This document shows positions 35,519-45,047 of a stretch of 64,000 nucleotides of DNA, in pieces. The stretch is from the NCBI RefSeq assembly GCF_001651865.1, contig NZ_LPUX01000061.1, positions 186,001-250,000 on the forward strand, given 5' to 3'. This DNA comes from Sinorhizobium glycinis (GTDB lineage Bacteria > Pseudomonadota > Alphaproteobacteria > Rhizobiales > Rhizobiaceae). Under the pieces are notes generated by a model. The model did no database searches and was not told where the DNA came from. It saw only the letters and a program-made list of their open reading frames with translations. Position 1 is the first letter of the stretch; each line of letters starts with the position of its first letter. Both the position numbers and the translations under genes were made by a program.

Positions 35519-35537
35519 AGCGGCCCCATTTCCGCTA

Positions 35538-35574
35538 CCTTCTCCACGCATGCGGCGCGCAAGCGTGGAGAAGG
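35538..35574. terminator. bidirectional terminator between FhuF-like gene and cbtA
   Basis: CCTTCTCCACGC (35538-35549) and GCGTGGAGAAGG (35563-35574) form a perfect 12-bp stem with a 13-base loop; GGAAAAA follows on the plus strand. It lies between two convergent genes. Confidence 0.75.
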
Positions 35575-35601
35575 GAAAAAGCGCGGCCGCACACGTGCGG
35601 G

Positions 35602-36393
35602 TTAATTCGCCGTCAGAAACCGGTCGTTGATGAAACCGGAGACGATGCCGAGCACGATCCAGAAAGCGAGCGTCGTTGCAAGCGCGGCGACGGCGAACTC
35701 GGCGCCGAGCACGGCCGGGACGTTGCTGGAAATGTCGAGCGGCTGCGGCGCGCCGTAGAGGTGGGGAGCAGCGACAAGGGCAAGACCGGCCAGCTTGGCG
35801 ACGATTTCGCGGCGGAGTGCCAACAGGTAAAGGCCGGCGGCCGAGAGCAGGACCGTCGCCCCCCACCAGGCCTGGCGGTCGCCAAGCTCGGCGGCCGGAA
35901 ATCCCGGCAGCTCCGGTGGCAGGCCGATTGCGGGCAGCAGGTGTACCGCGAGCCAACCGAAGGCGCCCCAGAGCGCGCCATTGGCAAGCGTGAGCGGATA
36001 GCCGATCACCAGGCTGATGCCGGCTAGAAGCAGCGAGAAACCGGCGCCGGTCACCAGGTTGGCGGCAAGCGTGCCGGAGAAGCGGCTCATGCCGAACATG
36101 ATGCCGCCTTCCTCGTGTTCGCCCTCATGCTCGTGGGCGTAGGCGGGGGTGATCGGCGAAAGTGCGCTGAGCATGGCAGCGAAGGTCGGAGCGCCGCTCA
36201 GCGACGAATGCTGCTGATGATCAGGGGTCGCCGGCTGTTCGGCGGCGGGCTGTTCGGTTGCAGCCGGTGCTTCGCCCTCGAATTCTTCCGCATGCAGGAT
36301 CAGCGGCGTGATGCGCCATTCCTGGGCGGCGGTCATGAAGACGCCGGCGATCAGCCCGGCCACGATCGCGGCCAGAAGTGTCTTGACGATCAT
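35602..36393 (-). CDS. cbtA: CbtA, predicted cobalt transporter subunit
   Basis: 263 aa with about six to seven membrane helices. The N-terminal helix 'LLAAIVAGLIAGVFMTAAQ' and a His-rich loop ('HEHEGEHEE') after a proline/glutamine-rich segment match CbtA, a predicted cobalt permease partner of CbtB. The start ATG overlaps the stop of the 56-aa ORF (ATGA). Control by the upstream cobalamin riboswitch supports cobalt uptake for B12. Confidence 0.88.
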   Translation of the reverse strand: MIVKTLLAAIVAGLIAGVFMTAAQEWRITPLILHAEEFEGEAPAATEQPAAEQPATPDHQQHSSLSGAPTFAAMLSALSPITPAYAHEHEGEHEEGGIMFGMSRFSGTLAANLVTGAGFSLLLAGISLVIGYPLTLANGALWGAFGWLAVHLLPAIGLPPELPGFPAAELGDRQAWWGATVLLSAAGLYLLALRREIVAKLAGLALVAAPHLYGAPQPLDISSNVPAVLGAEFAVAALATTLAFWIVLGIVSGFINDRFLTAN

Positions 36394-36560
36394 TGTCGAT
36401 TTTCCTCAGCGGGCGCGCTCGCCTTGTGGCGCAGCCGGCCCGGTTCCATGGACGCAACCAGCCGCTCGCAGCCGCGTATGCGTGCCAGCCGCACGACGCG
36501 CGCTCCGAGCGCCTGGAGGTCGATCGTTTCGTTCGAAGCGGAACGCGGCAAGCGTTCCAT
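36390..36560 (-). CDS. 56-aa ORF between cbtB and cbtA
   Basis: ATG 36560 lies 8 bases after the cbtB stop and the TGA overlaps the cbtA ATG (ATGA), the layout of a true operon member. The protein is basic, 'ARVVRLARIRGCERLVASME' in the middle, with no membrane segment. I do not recognise it. It could be a small regulator, or a frame that only couples translation of cbtA to cbtB. Confidence 0.45.
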   Translation of the reverse strand: MERLPRSASNETIDLQALGARVVRLARIRGCERLVASMEPGRLRHKASAPAEENRQ

Positions 36561-36568
36561 GGCTTCGC

Positions 36569-36745
36569 CTAGTGGCAGGGGAAGCCGTAGGAATGACGCG
36601 TGTCGTGCGCAGTATCATGCAGCACGGCCGAATTCGCCAGGCCTGCACCGAAGACGAGGAAGGCGCCGATCATCAGGGCGATGATGCCCGCGGTCAGACG
36701 ATCGCTAAGGGAGAGCGGAATGCTCGAAACTGTAGACGTAGCCAT
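36569..36745 (-). CDS. cbtB: CbtB, predicted cobalt transporter subunit
   Basis: 58 aa with one membrane helix ('LTAGIIALMIGAFLVFGAGL') and a His-rich C-terminus ('HDTAHDTRHSYGFPCH'), the CbtB signature. It is the first gene after the cobalamin riboswitch; GGAGG lies just before its ATG. CbtB and CbtA together are predicted to import cobalt. Confidence 0.9.
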   Translation of the reverse strand: MATSTVSSIPLSLSDRLTAGIIALMIGAFLVFGAGLANSAVLHDTAHDTRHSYGFPCH

Positions 36746-36799
36746 GACAACCTCCGTGATGGCAGTGGGATATTCCCCTTGGGCACTATGCTCGCATCG

Positions 36800-36995
36800 C
36801 TTGGCAGGTTTCCTGGCTCGCAGCGTCAGGTGCCCAGACAGGCACCAGGGATTTGCCTCGCCTTCCCAGTTCGCACCGCTCTCGCGGTTCTTGCCAGTGG
36901 CTTTTTCCGGATCGCTCCGGAACGGCGAATTCACGCTGCTCTACAGTCGCGGGGTCGGCCGTGATTAAGATGCCCAGCTTGGGTCCATCCTTCAC
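36800..36995 (-). promoter_or_regulatory. cobalamin (B12) riboswitch upstream of cbtB
   Basis: Read on the minus strand, the element contains 'CCCCGCGACTGTAGAG', then 'GCCACTGG', 'CTGGGAAGGCGAG' and finally the B12 box 'GAGCCAGGAAACCTGCC', in the standard order. The B12 box ends about 55 bases before the cbtB start. High adenosylcobalamin should switch off cbtB-cbtA. The 5' edge is approximate. Confidence 0.93.
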
Positions 36996-37241
36996 ATTCC
37001 CGTTTACTCCCGAAACGCGTTCGCATTCCGGGAACCAACCGATCAGCGATGATTAGGTGGGGACAGAGACGATGTCAATCGAGCCGCGGCGGAAAGTGTG
37101 GGAGGGCTTTGCGCGCTCCTGAAGGGGCCGCTGCACATGCCACAACCCTTGAGGACTATGTCCCTTCGGTCGGCTATCTGTTCGGGGCGTCCGGCTTACG
37201 TCCGCAACATGGCTGCAAACCCGTATCTGGAGTCCCGCGCA

Positions 37242-37718
37242 ATGACTGCCCTCGTGCCCGCATTGGCATTTGCCGCTGTCATAGGGTCCGGCCTGATGGC
37301 TGGTCTCTTCTTCGTCTTCTCGGTCTGTGTCATGCAGGCGCTGTCGCGGCTGCCCCCGGAACAGGGGATTGCCGCCATGAACTCGATCAATGTGGTGATC
37401 CAGAACCCGCTGTTCCTCGCGGCCTTCATGGGCCCGGCGCTTCTCGGCCTGGTGCTTATCGCTGCCGCCTTCATCTGGGGCGGGCAGGGGAGCTACCTGC
37501 TGGCAGCAGGTGGGCTTGTCTATCTGCTCGGCACGCTCATGGTGACGATCGTCTTCAACGTTCCCTTGAACGACGCGCTTGCGGCCGCTCGCGGCGAGGC
37601 CGCCACGGAACTCTGGCAAAAGCGCTATTTGACGGATTGGGTCTGGTGGAACCACGTTCGCACAATCGCCTCGGTCGGGTCGCTTGGCCTTTTCGTGCTC
37701 GGCTTCGCGCGAAGCTGA
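37242..37718 (+). CDS. DUF1772 family membrane protein
   Basis: 158 aa with four membrane helices ('AFAAVIGSGLMAGLFFVFSV', 'PLFLAAFMGPALLGLVLIAA', 'YLLGTLMVTIVFNVPLNDAL', 'TIASVGSLGLFVLGF'). 'FNVPLNDAL' and the late 'W..WN..R' pattern are typical of DUF1772. ATG 37242 gives the usual family length; the open frame further upstream lacks family features. Function unknown. It stands alone between the riboswitch and a convergent PLP enzyme gene. Confidence 0.75.
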   Translation: MTALVPALAFAAVIGSGLMAGLFFVFSVCVMQALSRLPPEQGIAAMNSINVVIQNPLFLAAFMGPALLGLVLIAAAFIWGGQGSYLLAAGGLVYLLGTLMVTIVFNVPLNDALAAARGEAATELWQKRYLTDWVWWNHVRTIASVGSLGLFVLGFARS

Positions 37719-37787
37719 TGGGCCCGGACCAGCTTCCGCGGCGCCCCTCAAAAAGGCTCTGTGCGAAAGCTGGTTGGGCGCAATGGA

Positions 37788-39071
37788 TCACACGGTCGTC
37801 AGCGCATTCGCGACGTCGGCGATCAGATCGTCCGGATGTTCGATACCGATCGACAGGCGGATGGTGGACTCGAGCACGCCGATCCGGCGCCGCACCTCGA
37901 TCGGCACGCCCGAGTGAGTCATGGCGGCGGGGTGGCTGGCGAGCGACTCCGTGCCCCCGAGGCTGACGGCGAGCTTGAAGATCTGCAGGGCGTTAAGGAA
38001 GCGGAAGGCTGCGTCCTGGCCGCCGGCGATGTCGAAGGAGAAGGTCGAGCCGGCGCCGCTGCATTGCGCGGCGAAGACACGGCCCACCGGCGAAGCTTCG
38101 TCGTGGAAGGGCAGGTAGTGGATGCGTTCGACCTTCGGATGGTCGCGCAGGAACTCGGCGACGATGCGGGCGTTTTCGTTCGCCTTCTCCATCCGGACAG
38201 ACAGCGTTTCGAGCGAGCGGCCGATCATCCAGCAGGAATGTGGGTCGAGCTGCGTGCCGATCGAGCCGCGAAGCGCCTTCACCTGCTTGATGAGCGCCTT
38301 GGACCCGAGGACGGCACCGGCGATCAGATCGGAATGGCCACCGACATATTTGGTGAGCGAATAAAGTGACAGATCGGCGCCGTGCTCGATCGGGTGCTGG
38401 AAGACCGGGCCGAGCAGGGTGTTGTCACAGGCAACCATCGGTCGTTGTCCCTGCCTTTCGCCGATCTTCTCGGCGATGCGGCGGATCATTGCGACGTCAA
38501 CGAGGCTGTTGGTGGGGTTCGCCGGCGTTTCGACGAGGACCGCGGCAACCCGTCCCTTGCTCATCGCCTCCTCGGCTGCGGCACTGACGGCCGCTTCTTC
38601 GGTGCCATCGGCAAAGCCGACGGCGTGTATTCCGAGATTGAGGAAGGTCTTGGCAAGCAGGGTCTCGGTGCCGCCGTAGAGCGGCTGCGAATGCAGGATC
38701 GCATCTCCCGGCCGCACGAAGGCAAGCAGCGTCGTGGCGACGGCCGACATGCCGGAGGAAAACAGCGCTCCGGCCTCGGCCCGCTCGAACACGGCAAGCC
38801 GATCTTCGACGATTTCGCTGTTCGGGTGATTGAAGCGGGAATAGACGAGCCCGGCGCCGACACCTGCCGGCGGTTCGCGCCGTCCCGAGACGAAATCGAA
38901 GAAGTCACGGCCTTCCTCGGCGGAGTGGAAGACGAAAGTCGAGGTCAGGAACACCGGCGGCTTGACGGCGCCTTCCGAAAGCTCGGGGTCGTAACCATAG
39001 TTCAGCATCAGCGTTTCGGGATGCAGTTTGTGGTTGCCGATATGGGTCTTCGACGGATGCGGCGCGGTCAT
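37788..39071 (-). CDS. Cys/Met-metabolism PLP enzyme (methionine gamma-lyase / cystathionine gamma-synthase family)
   Basis: 427 aa. The PLP-binding Lys lies in '[20 protein letters not shown]'; '[19 protein letters not shown]' and '[18 protein letters not shown]' are family motifs. '[13 protein letters not shown]' holds the stacking Tyr. Members split methionine or cystathionine or make homocysteine derivatives; the sequence alone does not separate these. It is divergent from an Lrp-type regulator, a common arrangement in which the regulator responds to the amino acid substrate. No other sulfur gene is adjacent. Confidence 0.85.
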   Translation of the reverse strand: MTAPHPSKTHIGNHKLHPETLMLNYGYDPELSEGAVKPPVFLTSTFVFHSAEEGRDFFDFVSGRREPPAGVGAGLVYSRFNHPNSEIVEDRLAVFERAEAGALFSSGMSAVATTLLAFVRPGDAILHSQPLYGGTETLLAKTFLNLGIHAVGFADGTEEAAVSAAAEEAMSKGRVAAVLVETPANPTNSLVDVAMIRRIAEKIGERQGQRPMVACDNTLLGPVFQHPIEHGADLSLYSLTKYVGGHSDLIAGAVLGSKALIKQVKALRGSIGTQLDPHSCWMIGRSLETLSVRMEKANENARIVAEFLRDHPKVERIHYLPFHDEASPVGRVFAAQCSGAGSTFSFDIAGGQDAAFRFLNALQIFKLAVSLGGTESLASHPAAMTHSGVPIEVRRRIGVLESTIRLSIGIEHPDDLIADVANALTTV

Positions 39072-39197
39072 GATTTCTCTCCTGGGCGCGAGCGGACTCG
39101 ACTGTCCGCCAATTTATATCAAACGCCTGGGTCGGTCCTTGCTATTTGCGATCACTTCGTTTTGATGGACGCAAGTTTTTGCCGAGGTTCTGGCGAT

Positions 39198-39656
39198 ATG
39201 ACGCAGAAAATTGCCGACGAGATGGATCGCCGCATCCTGAGGGAACTGGTTTCTGACGCCCGGATCACCAACAATGAACTGGCCGAGCGCGTCGGCCTCT
39301 CGCCTTCGCCCTGCCTCAGGCGGCTCAGGCGCCTGGAGGAAACCGGCGTCATCCGCGGCTACACGGCCCTCGTCGATCCTGCGATCGAAGGCTGGACGAT
39401 GACCGCGATCGCCACGGTCCGCCTCAGCCGCCAGCACGAGGACGAGATCGTGATGTTCGAGGAGGCGATCCGCGGCTGGGACGAGGTACTCGAATGCCAC
39501 CTCGTCACCGGTTCGCGCGATTATGTGCTGAAGGTGATGAGCACTGGCCTCGACCACTACGAGCGGTTCATCAAGGACAAGATCGCCCGACTCAAATGCG
39601 TCGCTTCGATCGAGACGAGCTTCGTGATGAACACCATCAAGGAGCGGAGGATCTAG
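39198..39656 (+). CDS. Lrp/AsnC-family transcriptional regulator
   Basis: 152 aa. N-terminal HTH ('LDRRILRELV'-like segment 'MDRRILRELVSDARITNNEL', then 'VGLSPSPCLRRLRRLEETGV') and a C-terminal RAM/ligand domain ('HLVTGSRDYVLKVMSTGLDH'). Lrp regulators bind amino acids. It is transcribed away from the gamma-lyase gene with 126 bases between starts, so it likely controls that gene. Confidence 0.92.
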   Translation: MTQKIADEMDRRILRELVSDARITNNELAERVGLSPSPCLRRLRRLEETGVIRGYTALVDPAIEGWTMTAIATVRLSRQHEDEIVMFEEAIRGWDEVLECHLVTGSRDYVLKVMSTGLDHYERFIKDKIARLKCVASIETSFVMNTIKERRI

Positions 39657-39789
39657 CGCCTTACTGCGCGGCTATGGCGCATCTTCGGGTTGCGCCGATT
39701 GACTGTGCGGGGGCGGAAGGCGACATTGCCGCCGATGCGTCGCTCGCCTCGGGCGACTAGGTGACAACGCCGCAGAGTGGAGGCCCGCA

Positions 39790-41469
39790 ATGGAACACCT
39801 TCAACAGCCGGACCTGTCGCGGCCATTGCCGTTCTATCTTGCGAACCTCTTGCGTTCCCTTTCCACGAGCGGCCTGCTTGTCGGCGTCATCTTCTTCGCG
39901 GTGTCGCTGACGCCGAGCCTCATTCCTCGTCCCTACCTGATCCAGGCGGTGATTTCGGGGGCTTCGCTGGCCGCCGGCTACGCGATCGGCGTATTGCTGC
40001 GCTGGCTCTGGTCGTTTTTCGAATTGCCCGAACCGACGTCCAGACGGACGCGCACGCTGAAGATCGCCGCCGCTATCGTCTGCATAGCGGCGGCTGCCGT
40101 ATTTCTCTGGCAGGTGGCGGGGTGGCAGAATACCGTCCGTAACATCATGGGTCTCGAGCCCATCGAGAGCGCCGAGCCTGTCAGGCTCGGCCTCATTGCC
40201 GCACTCATGTTCGTTGTACTTATCTTTCTGGCGCGGCTGTTCCGTTTTACCTTCCGCGTTGTTTCTCGATGGCTGCAATATTTCCTGACGCGGCCGATTG
40301 CCAATGCCCTTGGCGGACTGATTGCCCTGGCGCTCTTCTGGTCGGTGGCAAATGGGGTGATCTTCAAGTTCGCGCTTCGTGCGGCCGACAGTTCTTTCCA
40401 GCAACTCGATGCGCTGATCGATCCCGATATCGCGCCCCCGACCGATCCCGCCAAGACCGGCAGCGCGGCGTCGCTCGTGCGCTGGGATGAGCTTGGGCGG
40501 CAGGGGCGGCAGTTCATTGCCTCCGGCCCGACGGCCGCCGAAATCGGCGCTTTCTTCGGCGGCGCGGCACCAGACCCTATCCGGGTCTATGTCGGCCTGA
40601 ATTCCGCCGACACGGCGCGGCAACGGGCGAGGCTGGCGCTGGAGGAACTGAAACGTGCCGGGGGCTTCGAGCGCAAGTCGCTGATCGTCGTCGTGCCGAC
40701 CGGCACCGGCTGGATCGACCCGGAGGCGCTCGATCCGCTTGAGTATCTGCTGCACGGTGATGTCGCGAGCGTCGCGGTGCAATATTCCTATCTCACCAGC
40801 TGGCTGTCGCTTCTCGTCGAGCCGGGGTACGGTGCGGACGCGGCAAACGCGCTCTTCGACGAGGTCTACGGCTATTGGACGACACTGCCGAAGGACCGGC
40901 GCCCAAAGCTCTATCTGCATGGCTTGAGCCTCGGGGCCATGAATTCGCAAGGGTCGGTCGATCTCTTCGATATCATCAGCGACCCCTTCCAGGGTGCGCT
41001 CTGGAGCGGGCCACCCTTTCAGAGCGGGCTCTGGCGTTCGGTGACGGCAGACCGTGTCCCGGGCTCGCCCGCCTGGCTGCCGCGCTACCGCGACAGTTCC
41101 GTCATCCGCTTCACCAATCAGGAGAATGCGCTCGACATTCCCGGTGCGCATTGGGGCGCCATGCGGATCGTCTATCTGCAGTATGCGAGCGACCCGGTGA
41201 CCTTCTTCGATCCGCGCGCCTTCTACCGCGAACCGGACTGGATGAGGGTGCCGCGCGGGCCCGATGTTTCTCCGGCGCTGAAATGGTTTCCAGTCGTGAC
41301 TGGGCTACAACTCCTCGCCGACATGGCGATGGCAACCACGTCGCCGATGGGCCACGGCCATGTCTATGCGCCGGACGACTATATTGACGCTTGGGTGGCG
41401 GTCACGGAGCCGCAGGGCGTGACGCAAGAGGATTTGATGCGGCTGAAGGAGTGGTTCAAAGAGCGTTGA
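39790..41469 (+). CDS. membrane-anchored alpha/beta-hydrolase (Abhydrolase_9 type)
   Basis: 559 aa. About five membrane helices occupy residues 25-200 ('VGVIFFAVSLTPSLIPRPYL', 'IAAAIVCIAAAAVFLWQVAG', 'LGLIAALMFVVLIFLARLF'). The C-terminal half is the catalytic domain with 'LYLHGLSLGAMNSQGS', the G-x-S-x-G nucleophile elbow. This two-part layout fits the Abhydrolase_9 family with its N-terminal membrane domain. A GGAGG site precedes ATG 39790. Substrate unknown; lipids or esters at the inner membrane are plausible. Confidence 0.82.
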   Translation: MEHLQQPDLSRPLPFYLANLLRSLSTSGLLVGVIFFAVSLTPSLIPRPYLIQAVISGASLAAGYAIGVLLRWLWSFFELPEPTSRRTRTLKIAAAIVCIAAAAVFLWQVAGWQNTVRNIMGLEPIESAEPVRLGLIAALMFVVLIFLARLFRFTFRVVSRWLQYFLTRPIANALGGLIALALFWSVANGVIFKFALRAADSSFQQLDALIDPDIAPPTDPAKTGSAASLVRWDELGRQGRQFIASGPTAAEIGAFFGGAAPDPIRVYVGLNSADTARQRARLALEELKRAGGFERKSLIVVVPTGTGWIDPEALDPLEYLLHGDVASVAVQYSYLTSWLSLLVEPGYGADAANALFDEVYGYWTTLPKDRRPKLYLHGLSLGAMNSQGSVDLFDIISDPFQGALWSGPPFQSGLWRSVTADRVPGSPAWLPRYRDSSVIRFTNQENALDIPGAHWGAMRIVYLQYASDPVTFFDPRAFYREPDWMRVPRGPDVSPALKWFPVVTGLQLLADMAMATTSPMGHGHVYAPDDYIDAWVAVTEPQGVTQEDLMRLKEWFKER

Positions 41470-41490
41470 CGGGGCGGCGTTTCTGCAGCG

Positions 41491-41600
41491 CCCCTCGTCC
41501 GCCTGCCGGCACCTTCTCCCCGCAGGCGGGGCGAAGGGGCGATGCCGCGCCCGCCCAAGTCACTCGCCCCGCTTGCGGGGAGAGGGCTAGCGTGAGGGGC
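41491..41600. repeat. rhizobial mosaic palindromic element (RIME-like), copy A1
   Basis: 'CCCCTCGTCCGCCTGCCGGC' followed by 'ACCTTCTCCCCGCAGGCGGGGCGAAGG' type stem and a second hairpin around 'CCCCGCTTGCGGGGAGAGGG', closing with GTGAGGGGC. It fills the gap between two convergent genes. The same modules recur at 47524, 49262, 56564 and 60432. Confidence 0.8.
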
Positions 41601-41620
41601 AGTTTCGGCAAGCTGCGGCG

Positions 41621-42472
41621 CTACAGGCCAAACAGTAGCCCGTCCATTGCGCCGATGATCTTGCGGTGCTGATGGGCATGTCGGGTGCGCAGGCTCGTTG
41701 CCGCGTAGACCGCCTGCGGGATAATAGGTGCGTCGCCGATCACGACCGCCACGCCCTCGTCGGAGAACCGCTGCGCTGTAGCCTTCGTAACATATGCTGC
41801 ACCGCCGAGTGTGCGGAGGAAACCGGTGATCGCCATGTTCTGCCCGGCAGAAAGCGAGGCTGCCGAAAGATGCGGCAGCGCCAGGCGATGGGCGCGGTCG
41901 AAGGCGGGCGAATAGCTGGAGCGGATATAGGTCTCGGGCTTCACGCCGGCCATGTCGCGAGCCTTGGTGCTGACAAGCACGTAATGCAGTTCGCCGATCC
42001 TTTCATAGTGGAGGTCGGGCAGGTAGTGCGGCGTGTAGAGGATCGCCAGGTCGAGTTCTCCGGCGGCGAGATCGCGGTTCATCTGGTTGGAATAATCCGC
42101 CTCCATATAGATCTCGGTCGCCGGCAATTCCCGCCGGATTGCCGCCACCCATTGCCCGGCAAAAGCCTCCGCCAGATCGTGTTGAATGCCGAGCCGCATC
42201 GAGCGCTCCAAAGCGCCGGCGCTCGCCACGGCGCGGGTCGCCTCATGCCACTGATTTTGCAGCGCTTTCGCATAGTCGAGAAAGCGAAGCCCCGAGGCGG
42301 TCGGAACCGTGCCGCCCTTGTTGCGGGCGAAGAGCTTGCGGCTGAACTGCGCCTCAAGCGCCTTGATGCGATGGGAAACGGTCGACTGCGTGATGTTCAG
42401 CCGCTCGGCGGTGCGGTTGAAACTCCGTGTCTCCATCAGATCCAGAAAGGTCTCGATCAGGTCGACTTGCAT
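41621..42472 (-). CDS. LysR-family transcriptional regulator
   Basis: 283 aa. The N-terminal HTH reads 'LIETFLDLMETRSFNRTAER' then 'LNITQSTVSHRIKALE', a standard LysR winged helix, with a C-terminal effector domain. ATG 42472 is chosen because the LysR fold begins there; an upstream ATG at 42520 adds 16 unrelated residues. It is divergent from the demethylating-dehydrogenase operon and probably its activator. Confidence 0.87.
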   Translation of the reverse strand: MQVDLIETFLDLMETRSFNRTAERLNITQSTVSHRIKALEAQFSRKLFARNKGGTVPTASGLRFLDYAKALQNQWHEATRAVASAGALERSMRLGIQHDLAEAFAGQWVAAIRRELPATEIYMEADYSNQMNRDLAAGELDLAILYTPHYLPDLHYERIGELHYVLVSTKARDMAGVKPETYIRSSYSPAFDRAHRLALPHLSAASLSAGQNMAITGFLRTLGGAAYVTKATAQRFSDEGVAVVIGDAPIIPQAVYAATSLRTRHAHQHRKIIGAMDGLLFGL

Positions 42473-42599
42473 CTTGGGGCTGCTCCTTACGCGTGCTGCA
42501 ATCAATCTAATCGAAAACATCGATCAATAAAGCCTGATCTCTCCGCTTGATGGCCTCGGTCTCCTCGTCAAATATCGCGACAAAACCAGGGAACCACGC

Positions 42600-45047
42600 A
42601 TGTCGATTTTGCCGTCTCACGCACGTGTCGTCATCATCGGTGGGGGAGCGGTCGGCGCCTCCTCGCTCTACCACCTGGCCAAGGCCGGCTGGACCGACTG
42701 CGTGCTCCTGGAGAAGAACGAACTCACCGCCGGCTCGACCTGGCATGCGGCCGGCAACGTGCCGACCTTCTCCTCGTCCTGGTCGATCATGAACATGCAG
42801 CGCTATTCGGCCTCGCTTTATCGCGAGCTCGGGCAGCGTGTCGACTACCCGATGAACTATCACGTGACGGGCTCGATCCGCCTCGGCCATTCCAAAGAGC
42901 GGCTGCAGGAATTCAAGCGCGTTGTCGGCATGGGTCGCTACCAGGGCATGGACCTCGACATCCTGGCGACCGATGAGATGCGCGGCCGCTATCCCTTCCT
43001 CGAAACGCATGACCTGACCGGCGCTCTCTACGATCCCTACGACGGCGACATCGACCCGGCGCAGCTTACCCAGGCGCTCGCCAAGGGTGCGCGCGACATG
43101 GGTGCGAAGATCATCCGCTTCTGTCCGGTGACGGGCGCCCGGCGCGAGAACGACGAATGGGTGATCGTCACGCCAAAGGGCGAGATCCGCTGCGAGTATG
43201 TCGTCAATGCCGCCGGCTACTATGCCCGCGAGGTGGGCAAGATGTTCGGCCGCGACGTGCCGATGATGGTGATGAGCCATCAATATATTCTCTTCGACGA
43301 GATCCCGGAGCTTGCCGCCTGGTCGAAGGAGGCGGGGCACAAGCTGCCGCTCTTACGCGATGTCGATTCCTCCTATTATCTTCGTCAGGAGAAGTACGGC
43401 ATGAATCTCGGCCCCTACGAGCGGAATTGCCGGGCGCACTGGACGACGCCCGACGATCCGATGCCGGAGGATTTCTCCTTCCAGCTCTTCCCTGACGATC
43501 TCGAACGGCTCGAATGGTACCTGAATGACGCCGTGGAGCGCGTGCCGATCCTCGGCACCGCAGGCCTGTCGCGCGTCATCAACGGCCCCATTCCCTATGC
43601 GCCGGACGGCAACCCGCTGATCGGTCCGATGCCGGGCGTGCCGAACGCGTTCGAAGCCTGCGTCTTCACCTTCGGCATCTGCCAGGCGGGTGGCGCCGGC
43701 AAGGTGCTGGCCGAGTGGATCACCGAGGGCCAGACGGAATGGGATATGTGGTCCTGCGATCCGCGCCGCTACACCGACTATACCGACCAGGATTATTGCA
43801 TCGCCAAGGGCAAGGAGATCTATGGCCACGAATATGCGATGCATTTCCCGAAGCACTATTGGCCGGCGGGACGCAACAAAAAGCTCTCGCCGATCCATGA
43901 CCGAATTGCGGCGCTCGGCGCGCAGTTCAAGCCCTATAACGGCTGGGAGCGCGCCATGTGGTATGCGAAGCCCGGCGACGACACATCCGAAGAGGCTACG
44001 CAGACCTGGGAACGGGAAGGGTCCTGGGCAAAGCGGATCGAGGAGGAGTGCCTGGCAGTGCGCGATGCCGCCGGCATCCTCGACCTGCCGGGCTTCTCGC
44101 GCTTCCGGCTGAAGGGCGAGGGGGCGCGTGAATGGCTCTCCGGTCTCATCACCGGCCGAGTCCCGAAACCAGGCCGCATCGGCCTTGCCTATTTCGCCGA
44201 CGACAAGGGCCGCATCGTCACGGAAATGTCGGTGATGGCGATCGAGGAGGACTTCTTCTTCCTGATCACCGCGGCGACGGCGCAATGGCACGACTTCGAG
44301 TGGCTGCAGAAGCACCGGCCTGCCGGTGCCAAGTTCACCCTTGAGGACGTGACCGCGAATTTTGCCTGCCAGATTCTCAGCGGACCGAAGTCACGCGCGA
44401 TCCTGGCTGAGGTGTCTGACGCCGATCTTTCGAAGGGCTGGCTGACACATCAGACGGCGCAGATTGCCGGGCGCTATTGCCAATTCGTGCGGGTCTCCTT
44501 CGCGGGCGAACTCGGCTGGGAAATCCACACCAGGGTGGAGGACACCGCGGCGATCTTCGATGCCGTCTGGGAGGCCGGGGAGAAGCATGGCCTCAGGCCC
44601 TTCGGCATGGAGGCGCTCGACAGCCTGCGCATCGAGAAGGGTTATCATGCCTGGAAGGGCGATTTGTCGACCGACTACACGGTCCTTCAGGGCGGGCTCG
44701 AACGCTTCGTCGACTGGTCGAAGCCGAGCTTCAAGGGCAAGGCGGCGCTGGAGCGCGAGAAGCAACAGGGTGTGACCAAGCGCTTCGTGACGCTCACCGT
44801 CGAGGCCGGTGCGTGCGACGCGCCCTACATGTCGACGCTCTGGTCGGGTGGCGAGGTCGTCGGCGAGACGACCTCAGGAAACTGGGGTTATCGCGTTGGC
44901 AAGTCGATCGCACTCGGCATGCTGCGCGCCGATCTCGCCGTGCCCGGCCGGGAGATCGAGGTCGAGATCTTCGGCGATCGATTCAAGGCCACCGTTCAGC
45001 CCGACCAGCCGCTCTGGGATCCCTCGAATGAAAGACTGAAGGCATGA
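42600..45047 (+). CDS. dimethylglycine/sarcosine dehydrogenase-like FAD-GcvT fusion (first)
   Basis: 815 aa. An N-terminal FAD oxidoreductase (about 1-420) has 'RVVIIGGGAVGASSLYHLAK' and 'TAGSTWHAAGN', whose His is the residue that binds FAD covalently in dimethylglycine oxidases. The C-terminal half is a GcvT-type folate-binding aminomethyltransferase domain ('LPGFSRFRLKGEGAREWLSG', 'FAGELGWEIH', 'KGYHAWKGDL'). Such enzymes remove N-methyl groups and hand them to tetrahydrofolate. It overlaps the next, equally long paralogue by ATGA. Confidence 0.88.
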   Translation: MSILPSHARVVIIGGGAVGASSLYHLAKAGWTDCVLLEKNELTAGSTWHAAGNVPTFSSSWSIMNMQRYSASLYRELGQRVDYPMNYHVTGSIRLGHSKERLQEFKRVVGMGRYQGMDLDILATDEMRGRYPFLETHDLTGALYDPYDGDIDPAQLTQALAKGARDMGAKIIRFCPVTGARRENDEWVIVTPKGEIRCEYVVNAAGYYAREVGKMFGRDVPMMVMSHQYILFDEIPELAAWSKEAGHKLPLLRDVDSSYYLRQEKYGMNLGPYERNCRAHWTTPDDPMPEDFSFQLFPDDLERLEWYLNDAVERVPILGTAGLSRVINGPIPYAPDGNPLIGPMPGVPNAFEACVFTFGICQAGGAGKVLAEWITEGQTEWDMWSCDPRRYTDYTDQDYCIAKGKEIYGHEYAMHFPKHYWPAGRNKKLSPIHDRIAALGAQFKPYNGWERAMWYAKPGDDTSEEATQTWEREGSWAKRIEEECLAVRDAAGILDLPGFSRFRLKGEGAREWLSGLITGRVPKPGRIGLAYFADDKGRIVTEMSVMAIEEDFFFLITAATAQWHDFEWLQKHRPAGAKFTLEDVTANFACQILSGPKSRAILAEVSDADLSKGWLTHQTAQIAGRYCQFVRVSFAGELGWEIHTRVEDTAAIFDAVWEAGEKHGLRPFGMEALDSLRIEKGYHAWKGDLSTDYTVLQGGLERFVDWSKPSFKGKAALEREKQQGVTKRFVTLTVEAGACDAPYMSTLWSGGEVVGETTSGNWGYRVGKSIALGMLRADLAVPGREIEVEIFGDRFKATVQPDQPLWDPSNERLKA

